This document shows positions 49,115-59,151 of a stretch of DNA of 64,000 bases, in pieces. The stretch is taken from the NCBI GenBank assembly GCA_022843165.1, contig JALHOD010000011.1:1-64000 (forward strand). The letters run 5' to 3'. A model generated the notes under the pieces. That model did not search any database. It had not been told where the DNA came from and was given only the letters and a program-made list of their open reading frames with translations. Source of the DNA: Pseudorhodoplanes sp. Its GTDB lineage: Bacteria; Pseudomonadota; Alphaproteobacteria; Rhizobiales; Xanthobacteraceae. Within the stretch, counting starts at the first letter, position 1; every line of letters begins with the position of its first letter. The position numbers and the translations under genes are program-made.

Positions 49115-51628
49115 TTATAGCCCGCCGGGTATGCCGCTCACGCCGGTCGAGACGGCCGTATCGCCCAAGGTGCGCAGGCTCAATTGCAGCATGACCCGGT
49201 GATCGGCCGTCGGATTGCCGCTGTAAGTATAGCTCGTGATATAGTTCAGACCCAAGATCAAGCAATCGTCCACATAGCCGACACCGATGCGGGTCTGGTC
49301 GAATTTGTCTGCGTCGATGTCATAGCGGGCGGCGGTCTGCAGCACCCAGTTCTGCGATAATTTGAGATTGACGCCACCGAGGATGCCTTCCCGGCGGGTG
49401 AGGAATCCGAGTTCCGGCTGGGCATCATAATTGCCGTAAAGGGCCGAGACCGACCAGCGATCGTAGTTGGCGCGGCCTTCGACTTCGAAACGGCGCATCT
49501 GGAAGGTGTCCTCGTCGAAGCGGTATCGCGTGCTCAACGAATAGATCTTGTCCGGCTGATAGGAGAGGCGGGCGACATAATCGGAGCGCCGTGTTTCGAG
49601 GCCGCTGTCGAGCCCGGTGTTGGTCGTATCGCCGATCGCGAAGGAGTTCGTGCCGAACAGTTGATAGGATTGACCGAACAGGGCATTGATGAACCCGCCC
49701 TGATTGAACTGCATCGTGTATTGCATGCCGTAATTGGCGCGTCCGCCGCCTTCGACGCGGTCCCAGCCCGAGAACTTGTCGACACGGAACAGGTTGCTGT
49801 CGTCGAAGATCAGGCTTTGCGCGTCTTCGTTCGGCAGCCGCCGGTTCAGCGGCTCGTTGGGACGAACGATCACCTGACCAATCGGTTCGATCGTGTGCGA
49901 ACCCCATGACTGAACGCTGATGAAAGGATAGCGGTATTCGATTCCGGCGGTTGGCATCGCGCGGACCAGATTGGACTCGCCGGTGTCGATGAAGTTGGAC
50001 ACGCCTGCTTCCGACTGGATGTTCATCGAGGCGGCGTCCGCGCGCACCGACGCAAAAGGCGTGAACACCTGGCCGAATTGATCGGTGATGGTGCGTTTCC
50101 AGTTCGCCTCCGCCGAGAAACGGCTATAGGTGCCTGCAATGCCGCGCAGAAGGCAGTTGTTCAAATTCTTGTTGGTCGCCGGGTCCGCCGAGGTCGGGTT
50201 GCACAGACCGTTGTTGACGGCTGTCAGCGAAATGGGATCGAACGAGGCGCTTTCGCGCGTCAGACTGGTGAAGTTGGTCTTGAAACTCAGTTCGCCGCCA
50301 AGGATCGGCTGTCCAACCGTATAGAAATAATCCATGACCGGATGGACGACGGGCAATTCCTTTTGCCGGTCGGCTTCGGAAAAGCCGTAATAGTGGATCG
50401 CGCGCGCGTCGAAATAGGAACGGTTGCCGGCGCCGCTGAGATAAAGCTGCGACACACCGGCATCGGTGCCGGTCTTGAACGGATCGCGGTTGGACCCGCG
50501 CATCGTTTGCAGGTTGTAGTCCTGATAGAAGGTCTTGTCCGAAATCAGCAATGCATCCCAGCCCCAGACCCAACGCTGGTTGAGTGCAAACTGTCCGCTC
50601 GATTCAACCGCGCCACGCCAGTCGCGATAGCCGGGAGTCGGTGTCCCTTTCAGCGCCCCGTCGTCGTAAATGAAATAATCCTTGTCCAGCTGACGAATGC
50701 CGGCGGCGCGGATGGCATAGGCGCCGTTCATCACACGATGCCGGAATTCTGCCTGCATCAGCGGACCTTGGCGGGTGGTGATGGTCGGGGTCAGGGTGAC
50801 ATCGTAATTTGGTGCCAGCGCCCAGAAATAGGGCGCCTGAACCGAAAAGCCGGTTTTGGAATCGGTGCCGAAAGTGGGCATCAGCCAGCCGCTCTTGCGC
50901 TTCACGGTCGGATCGGGAGCGGAAAAGAACGGGAAATAAGCGAGGGGCTTTCCGAAGAATTCGAGCTGAGCCTGCTCGAAATAGATCATCTTCTCGCCTT
51001 CGTCGTGCACGATGCGCGCGGCCTTCACCTGCCAAAGGGGAGGCTTTTTGGGGTCCTCCTTGCAGGCCTCGCAGGCGGTATAAACGCCGCTCTGCAGCAC
51101 CGTGTAATTTCCGCTTGAGCGGTCGGCGCGGGCGGCTGCGAAGCGGGTCGCGTCCGGCGTTTCCAGCCGCAGCGAATCCACGAACCCGTCTCGGTAATCG
51201 TCGTTGAGTTCCAGGATGTCGCCATAGGTAATGTTGCCACCGGCTTCGGTCAGGCGGACATTGCCTTCGGCGCGCAGGCGTTTGGTTTTCTGGTTGTAGA
51301 TGACCTTGTCGGCTTCGACGGTGGAGCCGCCGTAGTAAATTTGGACATTGCCGACGGCGGAGACGCGCTCGTTGACATGGTCGTAATTGACCTCGCGCGC
51401 CTGCACGAGCATCTGTTTGTCGCCTTGGCCGGCCGTCGGTTTGGCCAGCGCCTGGGGCTTCGGTTTGGCAGTTTTGGGGCGCTGCTCAAAGGTGAAGTAG
51501 TTTGTCTGAGCCACAGCAGACTCGGCCGCCAGCCAGAAGGCCGCAGCGAAGGTCGCCAGACAGACAATGCGCCGGACGCGCCGGTGGTTCGGACGCGTCG
51601 GCGGACGAGCGGTGGTCGATGCGGCCAT
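49115..51628 (-). CDS. lptD: LPS-assembly protein LptD
   Basis: Outer-membrane beta-barrel that inserts lipopolysaccharide at the cell surface. 837 residues: signal peptide (about 1-40, ending AVA), OstA/jellyroll domain (about 70-170; AREVNYDHVNERVSAVGNV, IYNQKTKRLRAEGNV), then a barrel domain with aromatic-rich alternating strands to the end. The ATG overlaps the lptG stop (TGATG). The signal peptide has a long positively charged N-region (RRVRR). Confidence 0.94.
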   Translation of the reverse strand: MAASTTARPPTRPNHRRVRRIVCLATFAAAFWLAAESAVAQTNYFTFEQRPKTAKPKPQALAKPTAGQGDKQMLVQAREVNYDHVNERVSAVGNVQIYYGGSTVEADKVIYNQKTKRLRAEGNVRLTEAGGNITYGDILELNDDYRDGFVDSLRLETPDATRFAAARADRSSGNYTVLQSGVYTACEACKEDPKKPPLWQVKAARIVHDEGEKMIYFEQAQLEFFGKPLAYFPFFSAPDPTVKRKSGWLMPTFGTDSKTGFSVQAPYFWALAPNYDVTLTPTITTRQGPLMQAEFRHRVMNGAYAIRAAGIRQLDKDYFIYDDGALKGTPTPGYRDWRGAVESSGQFALNQRWVWGWDALLISDKTFYQDYNLQTMRGSNRDPFKTGTDAGVSQLYLSGAGNRSYFDARAIHYYGFSEADRQKELPVVHPVMDYFYTVGQPILGGELSFKTNFTSLTRESASFDPISLTAVNNGLCNPTSADPATNKNLNNCLLRGIAGTYSRFSAEANWKRTITDQFGQVFTPFASVRADAASMNIQSEAGVSNFIDTGESNLVRAMPTAGIEYRYPFISVQSWGSHTIEPIGQVIVRPNEPLNRRLPNEDAQSLIFDDSNLFRVDKFSGWDRVEGGGRANYGMQYTMQFNQGGFINALFGQSYQLFGTNSFAIGDTTNTGLDSGLETRRSDYVARLSYQPDKIYSLSTRYRFDEDTFQMRRFEVEGRANYDRWSVSALYGNYDAQPELGFLTRREGILGGVNLKLSQNWVLQTAARYDIDADKFDQTRIGVGYVDDCLILGLNYITSYTYSGNPTADHRVMLQLSLRTLGDTAVSTGVSGIPGGL

Positions 51629-52716
51629 CACCCGTCCTCCTGATACAACAACACCAAGAACCCCGTTAGTCCGCCAATGAAGACGGGTGCCCAAGCTGCC
51701 ACCACTGGGGACAGCAACTCAGCCTTGCTCATGTCCTCGGTGACTTTCGACAGCACATAAAGCAGAAAGCCCGATAAAATGCCACCCAAGACCATGGTTT
51801 GGACCCCGCCGAAGCGGAAGAAGCGAAGGCTGAACGAGGCCGCCAGCATTACCATCGATGCCAACAAAAACGGCCGTGACAGCAGCTTCTGATATTGCAG
51901 CCGGTAAGCGGCGGAACTCAGGCCGGCATTCTCCGCCGTGGCGATGTAATCCGGCAACTCCCAGAACGGCAGGGTTTCGGGGGTAGCGAAGCTCTCGCGG
52001 ACCTGTTCGGGGGACAGATTCGTCTTCAGGGTGTAGCTCTGAAAGTCGCTCGGGGCGGCGTTCGACGGATAGACTTTGGCGTCCGTCAGAAGCCAGGAGC
52101 CTTCCCGAAGCGTCGCGCCTTTGGCCTCGATCCGGTCCTGGAACCGCCCGTCATGGTCGAACGTGAAAACCGTTACGCCCGTGAGTTGAATTCCCTGTTC
52201 CAGGGTCGACCGGGCATTGATGATCGATTGGCCGTCGGGGCTGCGCTGGCGGACCCAGAAGCCCGTTTCCTGCACACCGAATTCGCGCTTTCCGAAGATT
52301 TCGGCCTCATACGTTTTCGACTGTTCCAGCAGATAGGCCGCAATCGGATTGTAGACGGTGGTCGCCACCGCGCCGAGGACAAGCGCCACCACCACGGCGG
52401 GAGCGACAAATTGCCAGGCCGATATCCCGGCCGCACGCGCAATCACCAGTTCATTGCGGCGGGAGAGGTTCAGGTAACAGGACATCGCGCCGATCAGGAC
52501 GCAAAAAGGCATGATGCGTTCGGTCACCATCGGGACGCGAAACAGCGACGTCTTGAACACCAGCAGCGCTGTGACATGCGCATGGCCCGATGTGCGCCGC
52601 ATCAACTCAACCGAATCGAGCAGCGCCACCAGGCCGAGCACGCCGGCGAACACCGCAATCGCCGAGAGCAGGAAGCGCATTCCGAAATAACGCCAGAGTG
52701 TGAGCGACAAGCGCAC
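51628..52716 (-). CDS. lptG: LPS export permease LptG
   Basis: One of two transmembrane subunits of the LptB2FG transporter that extracts LPS from the inner membrane. Six helices: three at the N-terminus (about 12-110), a periplasmic jellyroll (about 130-265), and three at the C-terminus. SCYLNLSRRNELVIARAAGIS is split around the coupling-helix E-L..R..G motif. GTG start with GAGGGAA overlapping the lptF stop. 362 residues. Confidence 0.93.
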   Translation of the reverse strand: MRLSLTLWRYFGMRFLLSAIAVFAGVLGLVALLDSVELMRRTSGHAHVTALLVFKTSLFRVPMVTERIMPFCVLIGAMSCYLNLSRRNELVIARAAGISAWQFVAPAVVVALVLGAVATTVYNPIAAYLLEQSKTYEAEIFGKREFGVQETGFWVRQRSPDGQSIINARSTLEQGIQLTGVTVFTFDHDGRFQDRIEAKGATLREGSWLLTDAKVYPSNAAPSDFQSYTLKTNLSPEQVRESFATPETLPFWELPDYIATAENAGLSSAAYRLQYQKLLSRPFLLASMVMLAASFSLRFFRFGGVQTMVLGGILSGFLLYVLSKVTEDMSKAELLSPVVAAWAPVFIGGLTGFLVLLYQEDG

Positions 52717-52726
52717 CGATGTTCCC

Positions 52727-53905
52727 TCAGGTCACTGCTGCGCGGCGCGTGAAGCGTTGGCCGATGGCCGTCATGGCATTGGTCATGAAGGCCGGAGGTT
52801 CGATGATCAGGCCGCGATCGATGGCGTAGAGGCCGAAGGCCATGGCAGCGGCGAGCGCGGCATACTGGAAATAGGGCGCGAGCGGGTAATTCATGCTCAA
52901 CACGAGCGCAACGAAGCCCATCAGCCGCAAGCCTGCGACCACTGAAATGGCGCCGATCAGTGACATGGCGCGGCTCTGCCGGGTGGTCCGCGGTGCACCA
53001 AGATAGGCATAGGTCAGGGTGACAAAGACAATCGGGTAGAGCGGCGCCAGCAAACGGTCGTGCAATTCCGAATGAATCTGCCCGGCCGGAAGCTTTTTGC
53101 GATCGTCTTCGGAAGGCCAGAGCAATTCCCAGATGTAACGGTCGCGGCTGGAATTGCGGCCGCCGGCTTGCGAACTGTTGGGTGCCTGCGACAGGTCGAG
53201 CGCGTAGCGGTCGTACAGCACGATGGCGGGATCGCGCTCCTTGCCCGGTTCGCGTTCGGCCAGATCCATCCGCTGCACGCTGCCATTTTCCAGCAGAAGG
53301 AATGTGCCGCGTTCGTCTTTCAGGATCGTTCCCTGTTCGGCAAGAAAGGTCGAGCGCTCCTTCGGATTGCGCCGGTCATCGACCAGGATGCCGAGCAGCA
53401 CCCCGTTCGCCTGGCGTTCGCGGATATGGAAAGTGAGGCCCCGTTCAAAGGCATTGAAGCGGCCCGGTTGCACGATGTTGGTGACAAGATCGGCGCGCAC
53501 TTCATTGGCCCAGGCGTGCAGGGTCTTCAGGCCGAACGGTCCGAGCCATGCGCCGATGACGGTCACCATCGCCGACACCATGACGGCCATAATGAAAAAG
53601 GAACGAAATACCACCCACGGCGACATGCCGGCGGCGTTCATCACGATCAATTCGGAATCGTTCGACAACTTGCCGAGCACATGCACGATCGCGATCATCA
53701 GCGCGATCGGCGCAATGACGAGGATCAGCATCGGTATGATAAGGCCGGTGATGCCGAGAAAGACCAGAATGGTCTGGCCACGTCCCGTCATCAGGTCGAT
53801 GTCGCGCAACGCCTGCGTGATCCAGATGACGGATGTCAGACTGAACAACACGACCAGGAACGCACCAAAAGTGGTGCGAAAGATGTAAAGGCCTATCGAC
53901 CCCAT
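52727..53905 (-). CDS. lptF: LPS export permease LptF
   Basis: Partner of LptG. 392 residues: helices at about 10-115, a periplasmic domain, and C-terminal helices after about 300. The coupling segment is LSNDSELIVMNAAGMSP. The chosen ATG begins GSIGLYIFRTTF, the family start; an upstream ATG at residue -25 is not membrane-like. The order lptF-lptG-lptD is conserved in the class. lptB is not in the window. Confidence 0.93.
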   Translation of the reverse strand: MGSIGLYIFRTTFGAFLVVLFSLTSVIWITQALRDIDLMTGRGQTILVFLGITGLIIPMLILVIAPIALMIAIVHVLGKLSNDSELIVMNAAGMSPWVVFRSFFIMAVMVSAMVTVIGAWLGPFGLKTLHAWANEVRADLVTNIVQPGRFNAFERGLTFHIRERQANGVLLGILVDDRRNPKERSTFLAEQGTILKDERGTFLLLENGSVQRMDLAEREPGKERDPAIVLYDRYALDLSQAPNSSQAGGRNSSRDRYIWELLWPSEDDRKKLPAGQIHSELHDRLLAPLYPIVFVTLTYAYLGAPRTTRQSRAMSLIGAISVVAGLRLMGFVALVLSMNYPLAPYFQYAALAAAMAFGLYAIDRGLIIEPPAFMTNAMTAIGQRFTRRAAVT

Positions 53906-54292
53906 CGTCTTGCGACGTCCCCCGTTGGCGTCCGAGCGCGGCCACCCATCTCCACGCGCGAACCCTCCCGCATATACCATCAGGCCCGGGCCTCCCGCCC
54001 GGAACCACACCCCTTTGATCGAGTCACAAAGTGGCCGGGCAATGGCAAAGTGTTGAAAATGCACCGAAAAAAGTTAAGCTCTTGGCAAGATTTTAATCCC
54101 TGTGGCCGTCCTGCACGCCCGCGTTAACAGACTTCGTTCCTGTGGTTAATGCTCGCGGCTCCGGCCCGCGCCTGAGGGGCCGCGTCAGCCGAGAATTTGA
54201 CTTTGCGGCCACGCGAACCCGCCATAAGGATGCGTGTGGCCGCCTGTGGCAGCCAATCCGTCGATTTCCGAGAGACACCCAGGAAAGCCAAA
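53906..54292. other. Intergenic region between divergent lptF and pepA
   Basis: 387 bases without a convincing gene. A weak plus-strand box pair, TTGAAA-16-TAAGCT near 54053-54080, might serve pepA. Short CCTGTGG words recur three times. I see no riboswitch or strong hairpin. Confidence 0.4.
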
Positions 54293-55786
54293 ATGTCGGA
54301 CGCCCTGAAGATCGGATTTTCCGCTCCCGCTGCCCCGGTCAAGGGCGTTCTGGTTTTGTTCTGCGAATCCGGTTTGAAGCTCGGAGCGGCGGCCAAGAAG
54401 GCTCTGGCACCGGCGGGCGATCTGCTCACCCGTGCCGCCGCCGCCGACCGTTTCACCGGCAAGAGCGGAAGCGCGATCGACATCGTGGCTCCGGCCGGCC
54501 TGAAGGTGTCCCGTCTCATCGTGATTGGCACTGGCAAGTCCGATTCCAAGCCGGAAGACATCGTGAAACTGGGTGGTCAGGCGATCGGCCGCGTGCCGTC
54601 CAGCGCCACTGACATTACCGTTCTCGCCGAGTGGGCGGATGGCAGCATGAAGCCGGACCAGGCCGCTGATATCGCGCTTGGCATGACGCTGCGCGCCTAT
54701 TCCTTCAAGCGTTACAAGACCAAGCTCAAGGAAGGCGAGGAGGAGGCCAAGACGCGCAAGGTGACCATCGGCGTTAGCGATCCAGAGAAGACGCGCAGGG
54801 CTTGGATGGCGCGCGAGGCAATCGCTGGCGGGGTTGTGATGGCGCGTGATCTGGTCAATGAACCGGCGAACATTCTTTATCCGGAGGAATTTGCGCGCCG
54901 TGCCGCAACACTGAAGAAAGTCGGCGTCGGCATCGAGATTCTCGATGAGCGCGCCATGACCAAACTTGGCATGCGCGCCTTGCTCGGCGTCGGGCAGGGG
55001 TCTGACCATGACAGCCGCATGGTCATCATGCGCTGGAATGGCGGCAAGAAAGGCGAAGCGCCGGTCGCATTCATTGGCAAGGGCGTGTGTTTCGACACCG
55101 GCGGGATTTCGATCAAGCCCGCCGGCAGCATGGAGGATATGAAAGGCGACATGGGCGGTGCGGCCTGCGTCGTCGGGTTGATGCATGCGCTGGCGTCGCG
55201 CAAGGCGAAGGTCAACGTCATCGGTGTGATCGGCATCGTCGAAAACATGCCCGATGGAAAGGCCCAGCGGCCCGGCGACATCGTCACGTCGATGTCGGGC
55301 CAGACCATCGAGATCATCAACACCGACGCCGAAGGCCGGCTCGTACTCGCCGATGTGCTCTGGTACACGGCAAAACGCTTCAAGCCGAAATTCATGATCG
55401 ACCTCGCGACGCTGACCGGCGCGATCATCGTTTCGCTCGGGCACGAATATGCCGGCCTGTTCTCCAACGACGACAAGCTCGCGGAGCGGCTGTCGAAAGC
55501 AGGCCAGGCGACCGGCGAGAAGGTCTGGCGCATGCCGCTCGGACCGGAATACGACAAGCAGATCGATTCCAAATTCGCCGACGTGAAAAATACAGGCGGC
55601 CGCATGGGCGGAGCGATCACCGCCGCGCAATTCCTGCAGCGCTTTGTCGACAAGACGCCCTGGGCGCATCTCGATGTCGCCGGCACCGCGATGGGGTCGC
55701 CGCAGACCGACATCAACAAGAGCTGGGGGTCGGGCTATGGGGTCCGGCTGCTGAACGAGCTGGTGGCGGAATATTGCGAGGGATAA
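54293..55786 (+). CDS. pepA: Leucyl aminopeptidase
   Basis: M17 metallo-aminopeptidase, hexameric and cytoplasmic. The catalytic domain shows [26 protein letters not shown], and the signature [14 protein letters not shown] with metal-binding Asp/Glu and Arg. Length 497. AGGAAAGCC precedes the ATG. In E. coli PepA also binds DNA; no evidence for that here. Its usual downstream neighbour, holC, is displaced by three catabolic genes. Confidence 0.95.
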   Translation: MSDALKIGFSAPAAPVKGVLVLFCESGLKLGAAAKKALAPAGDLLTRAAAADRFTGKSGSAIDIVAPAGLKVSRLIVIGTGKSDSKPEDIVKLGGQAIGRVPSSATDITVLAEWADGSMKPDQAADIALGMTLRAYSFKRYKTKLKEGEEEAKTRKVTIGVSDPEKTRRAWMAREAIAGGVVMARDLVNEPANILYPEEFARRAATLKKVGVGIEILDERAMTKLGMRALLGVGQGSDHDSRMVIMRWNGGKKGEAPVAFIGKGVCFDTGGISIKPAGSMEDMKGDMGGAACVVGLMHALASRKAKVNVIGVIGIVENMPDGKAQRPGDIVTSMSGQTIEIINTDAEGRLVLADVLWYTAKRFKPKFMIDLATLTGAIIVSLGHEYAGLFSNDDKLAERLSKAGQATGEKVWRMPLGPEYDKQIDSKFADVKNTGGRMGGAITAAQFLQRFVDKTPWAHLDVAGTAMGSPQTDINKSWGSGYGVRLLNELVAEYCEG

Positions 55787-55801
55787 TTTCTGTTGTTTAA
55801 A

Positions 55802-55816
55802 TACCAATATTTGGTA
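55802..55816. promoter_or_regulatory. Palindromic operator candidate 1
   Basis: TACCAATATTTGGTA is a perfect 6-3-6 inverted repeat in an AT-rich gap after pepA. Its centre lies 40-41 bases from that of a second CCAATATTGG palindrome, about four helical turns. Confidence 0.6.
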
Positions 55817-55844
55817 CTGTAACGAATAAGTTTTGCCTCTGTAT

Positions 55845-55854
55845 CCAATATTGG
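55845..55854. promoter_or_regulatory. Palindromic operator candidate 2
   Basis: CCAATATTGG is a perfect 10-base palindrome within TATCCAATATTGGGATT. It shares CCAATAT/TTGG with candidate 1 and overlaps the GGGA that would serve as ribosome site for the dioxygenase gene. The likely binder is the IclR protein encoded in the same operon; this is inference. Confidence 0.6.
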
Positions 55855-55862
55855 GATTTTTA

Positions 55863-56699
55863 ATGTCATCTTCAGTCGTGCGCGCCGGCGCTTTTCTGCA
55901 CCATCTGCAACTGGAAAGCGCGGATCCGGAACGTCTTTCCCGGTTCTATGCCGAGGCCTTGAACATGCGGCGCGAGACCGCGGGCGCAGGGTTCCTCTGC
56001 AGCGGACCGGGCCGCAAGCTGTTGGTGACGCGCGGGCAAAGCCAGAAACTCGGCTATGCCGGATTTGCCTGCCGCGACGCCGAGGGCCTTGCGGATATCC
56101 GCGAGAACGCCCGGAAATCCGGTATCGAGATTCTGCCGTCCCCATCGCCGTTGTTCGCGGAAGGCGCCTTCGCGGTGAGCGATCCCGACGGCAACCGGAT
56201 CGTGTTCGGTCTGGCGCGGCACGACAACGACGAGACGAACGGCCTGCACGCGCCGCTGCAACATCTGACGCTGGCGACGTTCGACGTCGCGGCGATCGAA
56301 AATTTCTATGCCGACAAGCTCGGCTTTCTGGTGTCCGACCGCGTGATCAACGACAAGGGCGAAGCCGCGACCTGCTTCATGCGCTCCAATCACGAGCATC
56401 ACACGCTCGCTTGCTTCAAGTCCGACCGCCAGGGTGTCGATCATCACAGTTACGAGGCGGGGGAGTGGATCCGTATCCGCGACTGGGCCGACCGCTTCGG
56501 CGCGATGGAAATTCCGCTGATGTGGGGTCCGGGCCGGCATGGACCGGGCAACAACCTTTTCATTTTCATTGTCGATCCCGACGGCAACTGGATCGAAGTC
56601 TCCGCCGAACTGGAAGTGATCTACGATCGCCCGGTGAAGCACTGGCCGCATGGCGAGCGCACGCTCAATCTGTGGGGCCGCGCGATCCTGCGCAGCTAG
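55863..56699 (+). CDS. Extradiol ring-cleavage dioxygenase (VOC superfamily)
   Basis: 278 residues with two glyoxalase/bleomycin-type modules (about 10-120 and 130-255), as in type I extradiol dioxygenases that open catechols next to a hydroxyl. Probable Fe(II) ligands are His134 (QHLTLATFD), His194 or 195 (DHHSYEAG) and Glu245 (WIEVSAE), and His179/180 (HEHHTLACF) may be the acid-base residue; the spacing resembles BphC. Substrate unknown. The ATG lies 7 bases after GGGA. First gene of an operon with an IclR regulator and a flavin hydroxylase. Confidence 0.85.
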   Translation: MSSSVVRAGAFLHHLQLESADPERLSRFYAEALNMRRETAGAGFLCSGPGRKLLVTRGQSQKLGYAGFACRDAEGLADIRENARKSGIEILPSPSPLFAEGAFAVSDPDGNRIVFGLARHDNDETNGLHAPLQHLTLATFDVAAIENFYADKLGFLVSDRVINDKGEAATCFMRSNHEHHTLACFKSDRQGVDHHSYEAGEWIRIRDWADRFGAMEIPLMWGPGRHGPGNNLFIFIVDPDGNWIEVSAELEVIYDRPVKHWPHGERTLNLWGRAILRS

Positions 56700-56713
56700 T
56701 CAGGGAGGCGACC

Positions 56714-57523
56714 GTGGCCGGCAGCCAGTCGATCGAGCAGCTCTCTGCCGTGCTCGAGTTGTTCACCGAACAGCACGGTCTTGTGACGGTGGATGACATC
56801 ATGGCCGCGCTCGGTCTCACGCGCAGCACCGGTTATCGTACCGTGCGGGCGCTGGCCGAAACCGGACTGATCGATCGCGTGTCCGACGAAGGCTATGTGC
56901 TCGGTCCGCGCATTCTCGAATTGTATCGCCAGTTGCAGACCGGCAATCCGTTGCTGGCAGTCGCGCGGCCCCTGATGATGGCGCTCGCCGCCGAATCCGC
57001 GAAGGGCACCGCCGTGCTGCTCTGCCGGTCCTACCGCGACCAGGTGATGTGCCTGCACCAGGAAATGACCTATGGCCCGCAGGAGCCTGTGAGCTACCAG
57101 GTCGGAAAGCCGATGCCGCTTTATGCCGGGTCGTCCTCGCTGGTTGTGCTGGCGGCGCTGCCGCGGCCGCGGCTTCAGCGTCTTTACGAACGCGATGCCG
57201 CGCTGATCGCGAAAGCCGGGCTCGCCAAATCGAGCGAGGAGTTCTTCCGGGCGCTGAAGGAGATCCGCAAGGCCGGATCGCGTGTCAGCCGCGGTGAGGT
57301 CGACAAGGGTCGTATCGGCATTTCCGCGCCCTTCGTACAGGGCGACCTCGGCATCATCGGCTGCCTCAGTATCGTTCTGTCGGAAGCGCATGCCAGCGAC
57401 ATGGACATCAGTCGCGCCCGGCTGCAGGTCGTGGCGGCGGCGGACGACATCACGCGGCAGTTGGCGGGCGGCGAAAGACAGAAAGCTGCCGGCGTGGCGG
57501 TCAAGCGCAAAGCGCAGAAATGA
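56714..57523 (+). CDS. IclR-family transcriptional regulator
   Basis: 269 residues. The winged helix-turn-helix is about 5-65 (VTVDDIMAALGLTRSTGYRTVRAL), followed by the IclR effector-binding domain (about 80-250; GKPMPLYAGSSSLVVLAAL, GRIGISAPFV). IclR proteins often control aromatic catabolism and bind the substrate or product. The GTG start has GGGAGG 8 bases upstream. Its TGA overlaps the hydroxylase ATG (ATGA). Co-transcription with its probable targets suggests autoregulation through the paired palindromes upstream. Confidence 0.9.
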   Translation: MAGSQSIEQLSAVLELFTEQHGLVTVDDIMAALGLTRSTGYRTVRALAETGLIDRVSDEGYVLGPRILELYRQLQTGNPLLAVARPLMMALAAESAKGTAVLLCRSYRDQVMCLHQEMTYGPQEPVSYQVGKPMPLYAGSSSLVVLAALPRPRLQRLYERDAALIAKAGLAKSSEEFFRALKEIRKAGSRVSRGEVDKGRIGISAPFVQGDLGIIGCLSIVLSEAHASDMDISRARLQVVAAADDITRQLAGGERQKAAGVAVKRKAQK

Positions 57524-59133
57524 CCGCCGCGATCGAGCATTGCGATGTGGTCGTGGTCGGAGCCGGACCGACCGGGCTTGTGCTTGCGCATCTGCTGTCG
57601 CGGTACGGCCTGTCGGTGGTGCTGGCGGAGCAGAACGATTCGACCGTAGGCGAGGCGCGGGCGGTATCGATCGACGACGAATCGCTGCGCATCATTCAGT
57701 TTTTGGGACTGTCCGACGCGGTGACACAGGACATCGCGTCCGGTTACGGTTCCGAATATCTCGGTCCGGATCGCACGCGGTTCGCCACCGTGCGCCCGTC
57801 GCGCAGCGAATATGGCTGGCCAAAGCGCTCGGCCTTTCGCCAGCCTGTTCTGGAACGCACATTGGCGCGCGCGCTGGCGGAGCGGGAGAATGTGTCGGTG
57901 CGTTTCAACACGCGTTATGTCGCTCACGAGGATGACGGAGAGGGCGTCAAGGTTTCACTGCAGACCGTGCACGGCGTCACCGACATTCGATGTTATTTTC
58001 TGGTCGGCGCCGATGGTGGGCGCAGCGCCATCCGCAAATCGATCGGCGCCGAGCTGGCGGGATCGAGTTTCGAGGAGCGCTGGCTGATCGTCGATATCGA
58101 CGACACGCGCGATCCGTTCCGCGACACACGCGTGTTCTGCGACCCGCAGCGCCCCTGCGTGAACCTGCCGGGGCCGAATCGCACGCGGCGCTATGAAATG
58201 CGGATGTTGCCGCACGAGAGCGTCGCCGAGATGGAAAACGAAATGCGCGCGCGGGAACTGCTCGCGCAATTCGGTCCGGATGCCGATGCGCCGATCAACC
58301 GGATTTGCGCTTATACCTTCCACGCCCGTATGGCGGATATCTGGCGCAAGGGCCGCGTTTTCATCGCCGGAGACGCCGCGCATCTCACGCCGCCTTTTGC
58401 CGGGCAGGGCATGAATACCGGTTTGCGTGACGCCGGCAATCTGGCCTGGAAACTCGCCGCAGTCATCGACGGACGTCTCGGTGCGGGCGTGCTCGACAGC
58501 TATCAGAAGGAGCGACGGGACCATGCCTGGGCGATGGTGCGGCTGGCCTTGACCATGGGATTTGTCATGGCGCCGCGTGGGCGGATGCAGGCCCGGCTCA
58601 CGCGCGCGGCGTTTCGTCTGGCCTCCGTCATTCCGCCATTGCGCGACTGGCTCTCGCAGATGCGCTTCAAGCCGCGCCCGCGTTTCACGTCCGGATTCTT
58701 CGTCGCCGACAATCTGTTGTCGCAAAAGATTTGCGGCACGATGATTCCGCAGCCGGTTGTGGAGCACGAGGGACAGCCGGTGCGGATGGACGATGTGCTG
58801 GGAGGCGGTTTCGCCCTTCTCTGTTACGGGCCGGAACCGGCTGCGCTCGCGGCGCGGCTGGGGGACTTGCCGGAGCGATTGCAGGCGTGCGTGATCGGAT
58901 GCCTGCCGCGCACTCTGGCATTTGCCGCGGAAGGTCCGGACGTGATCGTGCGCGACCAGAGCGGGGAGATCGGCGCGCTGCTGGGAGAGCGGCCGGCGGT
59001 GATTCTGCTGCGGCCGGATCGCTACGTGGCGGCGGTTTTCACCGATGACGACATCGCGGGCGGTGTGGTGGCTGTGGAACGGATGATCGCCGCGACCTTT
59101 GCAGCGCAAGAGTCCCTCGCATCCCGCGCCTGA
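57520..59133 (+). CDS. FAD-dependent aromatic hydroxylase (MhpA/PHBH family)
   Basis: 537-residue class A flavin monooxygenase. GxGxxG in VVVGAGPTGLVLAHLLSR (about 10-27), the DG motif VGADGGRSAIRK, and the GD motif FIAGDAAHLTPPFAGQG are clear, plus a C-terminal thioredoxin-like part seen in MhpA and phenol hydroxylases. It would hydroxylate a phenolic acid to a catechol that the first gene's dioxygenase could cleave. Substrate unknown; 3-(3-hydroxyphenyl)propionate-like compounds are a guess. Translation is coupled to the IclR gene. Confidence 0.88.
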   Translation: MTAAIEHCDVVVVGAGPTGLVLAHLLSRYGLSVVLAEQNDSTVGEARAVSIDDESLRIIQFLGLSDAVTQDIASGYGSEYLGPDRTRFATVRPSRSEYGWPKRSAFRQPVLERTLARALAERENVSVRFNTRYVAHEDDGEGVKVSLQTVHGVTDIRCYFLVGADGGRSAIRKSIGAELAGSSFEERWLIVDIDDTRDPFRDTRVFCDPQRPCVNLPGPNRTRRYEMRMLPHESVAEMENEMRARELLAQFGPDADAPINRICAYTFHARMADIWRKGRVFIAGDAAHLTPPFAGQGMNTGLRDAGNLAWKLAAVIDGRLGAGVLDSYQKERRDHAWAMVRLALTMGFVMAPRGRMQARLTRAAFRLASVIPPLRDWLSQMRFKPRPRFTSGFFVADNLLSQKICGTMIPQPVVEHEGQPVRMDDVLGGGFALLCYGPEPAALAARLGDLPERLQACVIGCLPRTLAFAAEGPDVIVRDQSGEIGALLGERPAVILLRPDRYVAAVFTDDDIAGGVVAVERMIAATFAAQESLASRA

Positions 59134-59151
59134 GCGCTTTATGATCGCGCC

